From contig JBNMKZ010000008.1 of assembly GCA_050874585.1 (NCBI GenBank), forward strand, positions 1 to 64,000: a DNA stretch of 64,000 bases. The letters are read 5' to 3'. Numbering within the stretch: the stretch's first letter is position 1; each line of letters begins with the position of its first letter. The DNA comes from UBA1067 sp050874585 (lineage in GTDB: Bacteria > Verrucomicrobiota > Kiritimatiellia > RFP12 > UBA1067). This document shows, piece after piece, positions 24,657 through 33,715 of the stretch. The position numbers were made by a program, and so were the translations under genes. The notes under the pieces were generated by a model. That model was not told the origin of the DNA, did not search any database, and worked only from the letters and a program-made list of their open reading frames with translations.

Positions 24657-25382
24657 ATGACAAGCAAACCCAAACTCAAGTACCGGATCATCCCCGGCAA
24701 AAACCCCCACACGGGCATCGCCCTCCTGCGGCCAATCATCGCCGAGCGCGAGACCCTGCGCACCGACCAGGTCGTCGAGTACGCCCTCAAGGCCGGCTAC
24801 GTGCGCGGACAGTTCCACGACATGCGCGGCGCACTCAACGGCTTCATCGAGGCCATCCAGCAGCTCGGCCGCGACGGCAAGAGCGTCAACCTCAGCGACT
24901 GGCTGCGCATCCACGGCGAGCTCACCGGCTCGGTGGACGCCACGCGCCAGCTCGGACCGAAGAACGGCTACAAGGTCGTCATCTCCCCGCTCAAGGAGCT
25001 GAAGCGGTCCGTCTCGGACTTCAGCTGGACGAACGTGGACGATCCGGCGGCGGCCGTCAAGGTGGACCACGTGTACGCGGCGGGCTCCAGCGCGGACGGC
25101 GTGGTCGAGAAGTCCAAGCGCATCGTGGTGAACGGGCGGAACCTCGCGTACGACGCGGCGCTCGGCGACCAGGTGGTCATCGCGTGGACGGACGCGGAGG
25201 GCGAGGCGCAGAACGCGGCGCTCACGCCGGTGGAGTCGGACGCATACCGCATGGCGTTCGAGTGGCCGGCATCGCTGAGCGAGCTTGAGAGCGGCGCGGC
25301 GCTGACGCTGACCTTCACCCTGCACGGCGGCGTGAAGGACTCTCCCGCCCAAATCGTCGTCAAGAAGCTGACGCTCGGCTAA
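24657..25382 (+). CDS. HU-like DNA-binding protein with DUF4469-type C-terminal domain
   Basis: 241 residues. The N-terminal ~125 residues fit the HU-like DNA-binding domain found with DUF4469 (YRIIPGKNPHTGIALLRPII, VEYALKAGYVRGQFHDMRGALNGF, DWLRIHGELTGSVD). The C-terminal ~100 residues form an Ig-like beta domain (VDHVYAAGSSADGVVEK..., IVVNGRNLAYDAALGD). The start at 24657 has GAAAGGAA 8 nt upstream. It is the only plus-strand gene in the polysaccharide region and is clearly GC-richer than its neighbours. Array B and RE2 lie upstream. The role is unknown; such proteins are usually thought to bind chromosome or mobile DNA. Confidence 0.8.
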   Translation: MTSKPKLKYRIIPGKNPHTGIALLRPIIAERETLRTDQVVEYALKAGYVRGQFHDMRGALNGFIEAIQQLGRDGKSVNLSDWLRIHGELTGSVDATRQLGPKNGYKVVISPLKELKRSVSDFSWTNVDDPAAAVKVDHVYAAGSSADGVVEKSKRIVVNGRNLAYDAALGDQVVIAWTDAEGEAQNAALTPVESDAYRMAFEWPASLSELESGAALTLTFTLHGGVKDSPAQIVVKKLTLG

Positions 25383-25407
25383 CGAATGCAAAATTAACCA
25401 ATGGGCG

Positions 25408-25450
25408 AACCTGCCTCGCTCGCGTTGTCAAGGCGCGAGTGAGACAGGTT
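25408..25450 (+). terminator. Long hairpin after the DUF4469 gene
   Basis: A 17-bp stem with two mismatches (25408-25424 with 25434-25450; ends AACCTG / CAGGTT) and a 9-nt loop. No T-run follows, so it may be a factor-dependent or bidirectional barrier between convergent genes. Confidence 0.5.
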
Positions 25451-25499
25451 GACAGGGGGTTTGTATCCCTTTCCCAATTCTGATCACCCCACTTCGGCT

Positions 25500-26780
25500 C
25501 TAACCCTCTAATATTTCCCCATACGCACTCATCAGTTGGTCAACCACCGTCTGAGGATTGTAACGGCGCAAAGCCGTCTCATACGCATTTCTTGCACAGT
25601 TCCGTGCAAAGTCCCTATCCGAAAACAGTCGGTCAATTGCCGCCGCCAGTGATGCGGGATCTCCACTCGGGACAAGAAGCCCCTCCTTGCCATTCTCCAG
25701 AAGTGAAGGAACACCACCGACATAGGTCGCTACACTCGGCACTCCGCTCAACATCGCCTCTCCCAGTGAATTCGGGCTATTCTCAATCATTGACGGCAGA
25801 ACAAAAATCTCGGACTGCGCAAGTTCCTCTGCTACCGCTTGATCTGAAAGACTCGGCAGCAAGCGAACATTATCACAAAGGTCCAATCGCACAACCTCTG
25901 ACCACAAAAAATCATCGTACTCACCACGTCGGAGTCTGTCGAAAATCCCCCGTACCGGCAGAATTTTCTTTCCTGCCGCAATCGTTAGCCGAATGTCCCC
26001 GTACTTCGACTTCAATGCCGCAACCGCTCTCAGCAGCCAATGCCCCCCCTTCAGGGGATAAGAAACAGCCGCCGAGCAATAGATGGAGTGAGGAACGATG
26101 CTGTCCTCATGCCTGTTATTTGAATAGAACGGAGTCCGCAGTACTTCACCAACCTCGTGATAGACCGCTGAAGGACAGAGGTAGTTAACCCATGCGCGAT
26201 CCCATTGTGTCCGCCCCAGATAATGCCTGAAATTCGCAAAACAACGTCGCTCACCAACACCACCACGCTCTTCGCGCCAAATTCGTGCAATATCGGACAC
26301 CTTCGTAAGCCCCAGCCATTTGCGCAACACGAAACGATGGCGAGCCAGTTCCTCCTCCGAAAGCCCACCCATATAATGCGCACAGTAACCCAAGATAATT
26401 CCCTGGACGGAAACCACGCGTTTTACATTCCCCCAAACCCAGCCGGGCATCGCCGCAAAAACACCCTCCGTACCATGCACATGAACTAAATTGGGTTTCT
26501 CTTCTGCAATACAGGCCTGAACGGCATGCGCGAATGGCGCTGACGGAAGTCCCGCAAGGCGATTGTAGCGGAAAGTTCCAAGGGAGATGTACTTTACTCC
26601 GCCAATAGACCTGACAGTACGTGCGGAACCTTCGCTTGCAATTACCAGTTCCAAGGATGGCTGATAGTTCCGAAGTGCTGAAACAAGAGCAGGAAGCCAC
26701 CCATTTATGTTCTTTTGCTCCGCACCAAGCACCTCCGCAAACTCAGGCAACATAATACTAGTGAACCAAAGCACCTTCAT
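25500..26780 (-). CDS. GT4 glycosyltransferase
   Basis: 426 residues, full-length GT-B. The N-terminal acceptor domain begins MKVLWFTSIMLPEF and has PNLVHVHGTEG. The C-terminal GT4 donor domain shows GGHWLLRAVAALK, VRLLPSLSDQAVAEELAQSEIFVLPSMIENSPNSLGEAMLSGVP (the EX7E-type motif), ATYVGGVPSLLENGKEGLLVPSGDPASLA. It would transfer a sugar from a nucleotide donor to the lipid-linked intermediate. It overlaps the preceding gene by ATGA. Confidence 0.92.
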   Translation of the reverse strand: MKVLWFTSIMLPEFAEVLGAEQKNINGWLPALVSALRNYQPSLELVIASEGSARTVRSIGGVKYISLGTFRYNRLAGLPSAPFAHAVQACIAEEKPNLVHVHGTEGVFAAMPGWVWGNVKRVVSVQGIILGYCAHYMGGLSEEELARHRFVLRKWLGLTKVSDIARIWREERGGVGERRCFANFRHYLGRTQWDRAWVNYLCPSAVYHEVGEVLRTPFYSNNRHEDSIVPHSIYCSAAVSYPLKGGHWLLRAVAALKSKYGDIRLTIAAGKKILPVRGIFDRLRRGEYDDFLWSEVVRLDLCDNVRLLPSLSDQAVAEELAQSEIFVLPSMIENSPNSLGEAMLSGVPSVATYVGGVPSLLENGKEGLLVPSGDPASLAAAIDRLFSDRDFARNCARNAYETALRRYNPQTVVDQLMSAYGEILEG

Positions 26781-27976
26781 TTCTCTACCTCCCGATAGAT
26801 CGTCATCAACTGTTTATAGTTCTGTTCGGGCGAAAAGCGGTTTTCGTAATCTTCCCGTGCAGCGCAACACATCCGTCGATAGTCTGCTTCGCCCAAACGA
26901 ACCATCCGAAGCAAGGCCGTAGCAAGAGCTGGCGCATCTCCAGCCTTAAAGACAAAACCTGTTCGACCATCCTCAACTAAACTTGACAATGCACCAAGAT
27001 CAGACACCACACAGGGAGTCGCTGCAGCAAACGCCTCTAGAATCGTCATCGGCATTCCCTCGTAGCACTCACTCGGCAAAACACATACACGAACCATCGC
27101 CAATTCTTTCCGCACTTCCGCATTGTCCCTTCTTCCCCAAAACTCAACAGGAAGACCCGTCGCCAATCGTTCATAAGAGGAACGGCAATCACCATTCCCG
27201 ATAATGACCAACTTGGGGCACTCTCCTGCCAGCACTCCACGCCGCCATTCAACTAAAACAAGTCGCCACGCCAAAATCAATGTCTTCAATCCCTTCTCAT
27301 CACTCAATCGGCCCACATAGAGAACCACATTTCTACGCAACGCTTCGTCATTCGGGCAAGGGGCTGACATAACGAAATTTGACTTTATTCTCATCTTCTC
27401 TGAAGAAAGGTTAGCACTCATCATCTGCTTCTGAAACTCACTAAATACAATAAAACGCGACACCCATCTCGCAACAAATAGACGATAAAGCGCGATAGAA
27501 AGGGAAATTGGCAATGTGGCCAAAAAACTCTTCCGATAGCACCGATGTCGCAATCCTGGGCATACGCTTTGCCCCCTTATACAAAGCGTACAGATGGAGC
27601 CATCCCGCATCGGAATCCCTGCCGCACAGACAAGCCGATAGTTGTGAAGGGTCATCACGACAGGCGCAAGTTTAGCCACCGCACGTACTGTCCAAAGGCT
27701 GATTAATGGGAATGTGTTGTGAAAGTGAACGATGTCAGGCCTGAATGCACGGCACTGTCGCGCCAGCGCTCGGGCGGCGAACGGATTGCAAATCGTGCTA
27801 AACGCGCCAACAATTTTCCCCCACAACCCCCTCCCGCGTATCGTATCCGAATGCCGCGTAAATGTCTGAACCTCGTGCCCATGCGCCCGTAACAGATCGC
27901 GTTCCGCCTCAAAGACGACATTTTCCCCCGACGGCGCAGATGTCCCGTAGTAGTTATGGACAAGAAGTATGCGCAT
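26777..27976 (-). CDS. GT4 glycosyltransferase
   Basis: 399 residues. N-terminus MRILLVHNYYGTSAPSGENVVFEAE is typical of GT4 enzymes of O-antigen clusters, with IVHFHNTFPLISLW and VMTLHNYRLVC. A small Cys cluster (CTLCIRGQSVCPGLRHRC) is common in this subfamily. The donor domain has VGRLSDEKGLKTLI, VEFWGRRDNAEVRKEL and YEGMPMTILEAFAAATP. The ATG at 27976 overlaps the restored TGA of the acetyltransferase gene upstream (TGATG), while a GTG at 27979 is an alternative start. Confidence 0.92.
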   Translation of the reverse strand: MRILLVHNYYGTSAPSGENVVFEAERDLLRAHGHEVQTFTRHSDTIRGRGLWGKIVGAFSTICNPFAARALARQCRAFRPDIVHFHNTFPLISLWTVRAVAKLAPVVMTLHNYRLVCAAGIPMRDGSICTLCIRGQSVCPGLRHRCYRKSFLATLPISLSIALYRLFVARWVSRFIVFSEFQKQMMSANLSSEKMRIKSNFVMSAPCPNDEALRRNVVLYVGRLSDEKGLKTLILAWRLVLVEWRRGVLAGECPKLVIIGNGDCRSSYERLATGLPVEFWGRRDNAEVRKELAMVRVCVLPSECYEGMPMTILEAFAAATPCVVSDLGALSSLVEDGRTGFVFKAGDAPALATALLRMVRLGEADYRRMCCAAREDYENRFSPEQNYKQLMTIYREVEK

Positions 27977-28520
27977 CACTCAAAATCCTTGAAATATCCA
28001 CGCACCGCACCATATTTGGCATGGACAACACCTGGATTGCCAACCACAACAGAATGGTCTGGCACATCAAAGTTGACGAAAGCACCCGGGCGATGAAAAC
28101 ATCATTCCCGATTGTGACACCACCGCAAATGGTGGCATTTAAGCCCACGACAACAAAACGCCTCAATTTCGGGACACCCTTTCTTTTGCCAGTTCGAATA
28201 TCACCCAGTGTAGAGCCTTTAAAGAGCAGACAATTTCCTTCAATCACGACCTTGCTATTGACAGTGATTCCATAAGCATGACCAAGGACTACCCCCCCCC
28301 CTATTCTACTAGAATACTTCATCTCTATTCCACGCCGACGCGACATCAGCAGAAAGAGGAATCGCGCAAGGCCTGCCCATCTCGCTTCACCAAGACGGCC
28401 AAAATAAATCATCAACCAGGACGCCTGCGTCAAGATGCGCCAAATGCTCCGAAACCTCAATGGTTCATTTAGGGCTAGTTCATAATCCTGCCGAAATTTT
28501 GGTGGAACCAATCTTATCAT
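27976..28520 (-). pseudogene. Serine-acetyltransferase-like hexapeptide acetyltransferase, frameshifted
   Basis: Left-handed beta-helix O-acetyltransferase (CysE/WcaB type) that would acetylate a sugar. The reading frame is intact for ~140 residues (SSRIGGG..LGHAYGITVNSKVVIEGNCL, TIGNDVF). At the run CCCGGG (28085-28090) one base appears to be missing. The -1/+1 frame then continues with the expected family ending PGAFVNFDVPDHSVVVGNPG and stops with a TGA that overlaps the next gene's ATG. Unrepaired, the frame instead reads to 27954 with unrelated sequence. It also contains a poly-G10 tract (28292-28301). Either a real recent mutation or a sequencing error. Confidence 0.8.
28292..28301 (-). 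repeat. Poly-G tract (10) in the acetyltransferase gene
   Basis: Ten consecutive C on the plus strand, read as Ile-Gly-Gly-Gly-Val in the coding frame. A single-base slip would truncate the enzyme about 75 codons in. Confidence 0.75.
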
Positions 28521-29614
28521 TTCCTTTCAGCCTCCCAAGCCCATTCCTGTACCGATGCACGAAGCCGATTGGAAACCAAAGAGCCCGATGACCTCCCAAG
28601 AGCCAATACACGCTTCAATTTTATGGAAAAGTCTTGCACATCTCCAGTCCTGAAAACAGCTCCGTTCCTTTCCGTGATGAGGTCTTTTGCCCCCACTCTA
28701 TCCGAAACAAGGCACGGAGTCCCCAATTGAAGCGCTTCGCCGACAACCGCACCGTAGGGCTCGTACCAACTCGGCAAGACAAGGCAATCGGCCATGGACA
28801 TCATTTCATAAACGCCACGGCCCTCCCTTCTCCCTGCGAAGAAGATATTCGCCATCCGCAATTGGGCCGCCGTTTTCTTGAGACGCTCTTCCAGGGGCCC
28901 GCTGCCAACAATCACAAGGGCAATTTCAGTTGAACCCCCAAGTCTGCCAAGTTGAGTCAGGAGCCAATCGACACCCTTTTCCACCACAAGACGCCCGACA
29001 AACAAGACGACCTTCGAAAACTGATGGGTGCTCTTCTGCCGCCATTTCACTCCAGCCAGGACAGCCGTTTTGGCCTCCGCCCGAATCTCCGCCTCCTCGT
29101 GCAGGATTGGGACGACATGATACCGAATCCTCGCACCTTTCGGCGTGATGGATTCATAAGCGATCTTCGTCTCCTCATTTGTCAGGATTATCCCATCCAA
29201 CAACCGGATGAAGATCCAGCGCAGGAACGCCTTAAGACCGCTTCGCGCCCTGAACATCTCCAAATTGTCATCTGACAATGTATAGAGCTTGAATCTTCTG
29301 CGGAAGAAAAACCGATATAAGGCCAACGAAATGGTCACCAAACTGTATTCGCACCCGAGAACAATGTCGGGGTTCGTTTTTCTCACCTTTCGGATGGCCC
29401 CAATCCGATAGCGCCGGCCGCGCCATGTCACTCCCCGCAGCAGGTATGAGACCCGGCATCTCAGCCTTTTGACAAGGTGCTCTTGATTGAACTTCTGGTT
29501 CAGCAGATTCGTGTCAAACAACATCAGTTCCACATCAAAAAAACCAGCGAGTGCATTGAAGAAATCAATGCGATACGGTGCCAGCGCCTGATGAAAGACA
29601 AGCAGTCTCTTCAT
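28517..29614 (-). CDS. GT4 glycosyltransferase
   Basis: 365 residues. MKRLLVFHQALAPYRIDFFNALA is a typical opening of fucosyl/glucosyl GT4 enzymes acting on surface glycans. The donor domain has VVLFVGRLVVEKGVDWLL, IVGSGPLEERLKK, YEMMSMADCLVLPSWYEPYGAVVGEALQLGTP and VSDRVGAKDLI. The start at 29614 was chosen over 29650 because the similarity begins there and the upstream gene ends at 29622. It overlaps the acetyltransferase start by ATGA. Confidence 0.92.
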   Translation of the reverse strand: MKRLLVFHQALAPYRIDFFNALAGFFDVELMLFDTNLLNQKFNQEHLVKRLRCRVSYLLRGVTWRGRRYRIGAIRKVRKTNPDIVLGCEYSLVTISLALYRFFFRRRFKLYTLSDDNLEMFRARSGLKAFLRWIFIRLLDGIILTNEETKIAYESITPKGARIRYHVVPILHEEAEIRAEAKTAVLAGVKWRQKSTHQFSKVVLFVGRLVVEKGVDWLLTQLGRLGGSTEIALVIVGSGPLEERLKKTAAQLRMANIFFAGRREGRGVYEMMSMADCLVLPSWYEPYGAVVGEALQLGTPCLVSDRVGAKDLITERNGAVFRTGDVQDFSIKLKRVLALGRSSGSLVSNRLRASVQEWAWEAERK

Positions 29615-29621
29615 GTCGCCA

Positions 29622-30500
29622 TCATCTCCCTCTACACGACTCAGGGCCAAGCCACCAAGCGTAATGACAACCTAAGCCATGCGTTGGATGCCGATCCTTC
29701 TCGGGTGGCAGTTTCCGATAGTCCCATTTGTAATACTCGTTCCTAAGAAAAGCATCAACATCGCACGGAACCACAATTTGCCGACCATCAAATTCAGCTG
29801 CGCACCCAGTCCCCCAAACCTCACGCTTGAGAGGCGCACGGCGAAAGACATTGAGAGAGGAACATGCCCTCCCTGTATAATCGGATTCGTCAAATCCATA
29901 GTGCCTGAGCAATCTCTCACAATATGCCAAGCATCTTCGTTGATTCAACCACGGGAAAACAGCCGAAAGAAGGAATCCCAAAATCCACGCACAACGCCCT
30001 CTTCTTGTCTGGCTCAAGAACCGTGTGCATCGAAACCGAACCACGCACGCCATGAAAGAAGACACACAAGTTATCTTCCATTTATCCCAAAAGCCCGTCG
30101 GATACCCGTCAATTGGAAACACATCAACAAAGAGTCCGTTGCTGAGCGTAAATTCCAGAGATTTTTCAATTGAACTGACCTTCTCTTCCCGGAGATCCTG
30201 AACCTTACCAAAAAGATAAATAGCATGCGACTCGTCCCGATAATCCCAAAACCTCAGATGCTGCGGCAATTCCGCATTCGCAATCTTTCGGAATTTCTCA
30301 TAATCTGGACGCGGCATGGAAATATCTATATCATCGTCCCAAGGGATGAAACCTTTATGTCTGACAGCCCCTAACGCCGTTCCGTCAGTCGCATAATAAC
30401 GCAACCCATGCCGATTGCAGATTTTTACAATCTCGGAGTATATTTCCAAGCCTGCGTTCCAAAGGGGACGCAATCCAAACGGATCGTCTGATGATCTCAT
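29622..30500 (-). CDS. LicD-family phosphotransferase
   Basis: 292 residues. LicD proteins transfer phosphocholine or similar phospho-groups from CDP-linked donors onto surface glycans. The hallmark ATDGTALGAVRHKGFIPWDDDIDISMP is present near residues 35-60, including the acidic DDDID cluster. A later LFVDVFPIDGYP is also family-typical. The start at 30500 overlaps the cytidylyltransferase stop by ATGA, so donor synthesis and transfer are made from coupled genes. Whether the group is choline, glycerol or another alcohol cannot be told. Confidence 0.9.
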   Translation of the reverse strand: MRSSDDPFGLRPLWNAGLEIYSEIVKICNRHGLRYYATDGTALGAVRHKGFIPWDDDIDISMPRPDYEKFRKIANAELPQHLRFWDYRDESHAIYLFGKVQDLREEKVSSIEKSLEFTLSNGLFVDVFPIDGYPTGFWDKWKITCVSSFMACVVRFRCTRFLSQTRRGRCAWILGFLLSAVFPWLNQRRCLAYCERLLRHYGFDESDYTGRACSSLNVFRRAPLKREVWGTGCAAEFDGRQIVVPCDVDAFLRNEYYKWDYRKLPPEKDRHPTHGLGCHYAWWLGPESCRGR

Positions 30501-30931
30501 TTAGCCGCAACCCTCTCTTTCAACTGCGAAGTCGAAATCCCCTTTGTGTAGGGTAGATATTCAATTGACACCCCCAACAGGGCGAAATCCTTCTCGGTCT
30601 TCAAATAACGAGCAGAACCCTTCCAGTCATCACCTGAGAAAAGGACATCGAATCCGAAACGCTTTTGCGCCAACAACTTGTCGTCCGTCTCCTGAATTGA
30701 GACAAGTTGCGCATCATCAACAACTTTCAAAGCTTTCAACATACGCACACGGTCTTCGGCTGGAACCACCGGAATTTTATGCTTGACATCGTGCACATAA
30801 GTATCATCACAAACACCGACAATTAGACACTCACACATTGACTTGCATCGCTCAAGGAGATTCAAGTGTCCAACATGGAGCAAATCAAAAACACCACATG
30901 TATACCCAACTTTATATTTTTTCGACATCAT
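30497..30931 (-). CDS. Cytidylyltransferase, TagD/CDP-alcohol type
   Basis: 144 residues, the size of glycerol-3-phosphate or choline/ethanolamine-phosphate cytidylyltransferases. Motifs: YTCGVFDLLHVGHLNLLERC with the HxGH CTP-binding signature, DRVRMLKALKVVDD, FSGDDWKGS, and YLPYTKGISTSQL with the family's ISTS motif. It would make the CDP-activated alcohol used by the LicD protein next to it. An ATG pair (30931/30928) leaves the exact start open by one codon. Confidence 0.93.
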   Translation of the reverse strand: MMSKKYKVGYTCGVFDLLHVGHLNLLERCKSMCECLIVGVCDDTYVHDVKHKIPVVPAEDRVRMLKALKVVDDAQLVSIQETDDKLLAQKRFGFDVLFSGDDWKGSARYLKTEKDFALLGVSIEYLPYTKGISTSQLKERVAAK

Positions 30932-30975
30932 GGAACCTCCATCCTATCTTTTCTTAACGCGAAACACCATTTCCC

Positions 30976-31824
30976 TCACTTCACAATCCTTGGACGGGCC
31001 CTCCTCTTCCAGAAAGCCCAATGCCGAGGAAAAATCACATGGATATGCTGCTGAAACAAAATGCGCATGGCATACACTATGCCAAAATGGCGCAAATTGT
31101 ACCTGAAAAAGACAAAAGGCTCGGGGCCGCCAATTGGCGAATAGAGGTTCTTGAGCCGACGAACGAATGGAACTGTAGCATCCATCCAGGGGGCGATTTT
31201 TTTCCGATCATCGCATATCCCAGCATAAGAAGGCATCTGATACATTCTAATGCCTTTCGAATAGGCGCGATAACCATAATCGAAATCACCTAAGGCATGT
31301 GTAAAATAGGCTGGAAAGTTTCCCAAAACACGAAAGACGGATTGCGGAACCCAGACAAAATTGCCATTAATTGTATGCACGGATTCCCACTTTCCTGACG
31401 GATCGACCAAGTGCCGCGCAGCATTGCGGCCCGCATAAGTCGTTCGATTCTCATACGGGGACATCGTCGCTCCAACCAACAATGCATCACGAAGATAGGG
31501 GCTTGAAAACAGAACCTTAAACGCATCCTCTCTTAAATATGTATCATCATTCAGCCAAAGATAACCATCGTAGGCAATACCGCTTGCAATCGCCACACTC
31601 CATGCTCGTCGCATTCCACCACACCAGTAGTCATGGCCCGATCCTCGGATTACGCGCACACTGGGATAAGCCGTCTTCACCCGATCGCCAGTCCCGTCCG
31701 TGGAAGCGTCATCATTCAGGTAAACCGACACGTCAAACCCTTCGGCCGCACGAAAGAGATGCGCGAGACACGACAAGGTCGTCTCCACACGATTAAAGCA
31801 TGTCATCAAGACTGCAACTTTCAC
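30976..31824 (-). CDS. GT2 glycosyltransferase
   Basis: 282 residues. GT-A fold: KVAVLMTCFNRVETTLSCL opening, VYLNDDASTDGT, YDGYLWLNDDTYLRED with the metal-binding acidic motif, and GNFVWVPQSVFRVLG and HALGDFDYGYRA acceptor-side motifs, as in rhamnosyl-type GT2 enzymes. It overlaps the Wzy-like gene's end by ATGA. Cytoplasmic, adding one sugar of the repeat unit. Confidence 0.9.
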   Translation of the reverse strand: MKVAVLMTCFNRVETTLSCLAHLFRAAEGFDVSVYLNDDASTDGTGDRVKTAYPSVRVIRGSGHDYWCGGMRRAWSVAIASGIAYDGYLWLNDDTYLREDAFKVLFSSPYLRDALLVGATMSPYENRTTYAGRNAARHLVDPSGKWESVHTINGNFVWVPQSVFRVLGNFPAYFTHALGDFDYGYRAYSKGIRMYQMPSYAGICDDRKKIAPWMDATVPFVRRLKNLYSPIGGPEPFVFFRYNLRHFGIVYAMRILFQQHIHVIFPRHWAFWKRRARPRIVK

Positions 31825-33242
31825 GCCACGCTCCCTTCACATTGCAATGATTCAACTCCAGCACGCCAACAGCCTCCCAATAGCGCATAAAAAACTGGCC
31901 CGAACGCCAGAGTCACTGGATAATGTCCCGTATGCCCACCTATTATCCCGTGCGTGATACAAACAGAGAGGACGACAACAACCGCCGCGTTATTGCACCC
32001 CGTCAGAATGGTTCTATTTTCTCGTCGACAAAAATACCACAGAAATAAAAGATAAAGGCCCAACCCACCATAAAAACCAAAATGCCTGAGCAAATGCAGC
32101 ATCGTATTGTGCGCGTCCATCAACATCACCTTATCAACATATCCCTTCCCCTCTTCATAAACCACCGCCTCCGCAAAAGGTTTGACATCTATCCAAATGG
32201 GATTGCGATGCATTTGATCCTTGATGGCCTCAATGTTGAAAGCCCATACGCTAGCCCGATCATCAACAGCCTTTCGCTGCAATTTAATCATAAGTGAATT
32301 AAAATCCGTCACTTTCAGTTCTGAATAGGATCCCATACCAGCATTAATGTTTCTATACCTCTCAACAAGCATAGGCGACAGAAGAACAATACCGCACGAA
32401 ACAACAAAAAACACAAGCGGATTCAGCCTTCGACAGAAACTCGGCATCCGTATAGTTATAAACACAAAGAAAAATGATAAAAACATCAGTCCAATACATG
32501 TGAATGTCAAATCATAGCGTAGAATCTTGAGAAAATCCAATGCCAAAATAAGACAAGACAATCCCGCCAAAAGACCAATTTTCCGCAGTTCCCTGGATTT
32601 CCGAAAAATAAAATAGGAAAATGTTGCCGCGCAAATCGGAATTGCCAGAAATACCTGCCTCGTAAAGAGACCTTTTCCAGCATCCTCCGCCATTGTCGCA
32701 TCCCGTTCAACACCAACAAATGAGACAAGAAACACCAAGAATAACGACCAATAAAATAAACCTTTTAAAAATGTCGTGCCCATTCGCCGAATGCACAAAA
32801 CCGCCCAAAAAGCACAGGCAAACATAAAGTATGTTCCAAAACCAGATGCTAAATCGCCAACACCAACCAAATACGACACCATCTGCGTCTTTTGATAAAA
32901 ATACCAAATGAAAAACGGCGATAAACAGAGGTAAAGCCACCAAACGCCAAATAGCCCGTACCGCCTCAATTGATTCATATGGAACAGAACATAAAAGAAA
33001 CAGGCGGTGCAGAAAAACAGTCGCAAAGGAGAGGAGTACGCCAGAATGATAATAATCGGAAGCAAATACTGAGACTTTGGCCTCAAGGTCAAGAAGAGTA
33101 GGTAAGGCAACGCAAGCAACCCTGCATATCCGTTGATGAAATTCAACGGCACACTCGCCAGCGCAAGAAGCGTATGGAAAACAAAGGAAGAACGCTCCCG
33201 CGCTGTATAATCTTCACAAATTTTAAGTTCATCAAATCGCAT
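31821..33242 (-). CDS. O-antigen polymerase/ligase-like membrane protein (Wzy)
   Basis: About 473 residues with 10-12 membrane spans, typical of Wzy/WaaL proteins that polymerise or ligate undecaprenyl-linked glycans in the periplasm. The long periplasmic loop ends in the characteristic MLMDAHNTMLHLLRHFGFYGGLGLYLLFL, the Wzy_C-like signature. The ATG at 33242 is the first one compatible with the fold; a GTG five codons upstream is possible and no clear ribosome-binding site helps decide. AT-rich relative to the genome core. Confidence 0.85.
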   Translation of the reverse strand: MRFDELKICEDYTARERSSFVFHTLLALASVPLNFINGYAGLLALPYLLFLTLRPKSQYLLPIIIILAYSSPLRLFFCTACFFYVLFHMNQLRRYGLFGVWWLYLCLSPFFIWYFYQKTQMVSYLVGVGDLASGFGTYFMFACAFWAVLCIRRMGTTFLKGLFYWSLFLVFLVSFVGVERDATMAEDAGKGLFTRQVFLAIPICAATFSYFIFRKSRELRKIGLLAGLSCLILALDFLKILRYDLTFTCIGLMFLSFFFVFITIRMPSFCRRLNPLVFFVVSCGIVLLSPMLVERYRNINAGMGSYSELKVTDFNSLMIKLQRKAVDDRASVWAFNIEAIKDQMHRNPIWIDVKPFAEAVVYEEGKGYVDKVMLMDAHNTMLHLLRHFGFYGGLGLYLLFLWYFCRRENRTILTGCNNAAVVVVLSVCITHGIIGGHTGHYPVTLAFGPVFYALLGGCWRAGVESLQCEGSVA

Positions 33243-33277
33243 ACGCCACAATTTCACATTTACATCGCAATGGAAAA

Positions 33278-33601
33278 CTATTCCTTGGCTTCCCCTTGGC
33301 AATGTTCACGAAACTCTTTCACATAGTCATTCAACGCCCTCAATTCACTTCTGACGGACACAACTAAAGCCGACGCGGCACCCACCTTTATCTCCGATTC
33401 AAGAATCGGCCCACCAACGCCAATCCCGCTCAGCGACACCAATCGCCGAACATACCACGACAGCATTTTTGCTATCGACACAAGAATGGTTGATTTGTCC
33501 GCACCATTGACACAAACGATTACATTAAGGCGATGCGTGAATGACAAATCCAATTCGCCAAAACGCCGAAAGCGCACCGATTTTAATCGTTTTACAAGCA
33601 T
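33278..33601 (-). pseudogene. N-terminal fragment of an AAA (SMC-like) ATPase
   Basis: 107 residues. VKRLKSVRFRRFGELDLSF and LNVIVCVNGADKSTIL match the first strands and Walker A region of AAA_21/AAA_23 proteins, but the P-loop is damaged (CVNGADKST instead of GxNGxGKST) and everything after the first ~110 residues is missing. A TGATATAAT promoter survives near 33641-33649. Such stand-alone ATPases are often parts of anti-phage systems, so this may be a decayed defence gene at the edge of the locus. Confidence 0.65.
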
Positions 33602-33715
33602 ATTAACTTTTCTCAGCAGAAACCAATCGCAAGCGCATATATTATATCACATTCCGCCCTTTAACAGACGAACAGCTCCTCCTTCACGCCAAGAGGTTGC
33701 CAAGGGGCATTATGT

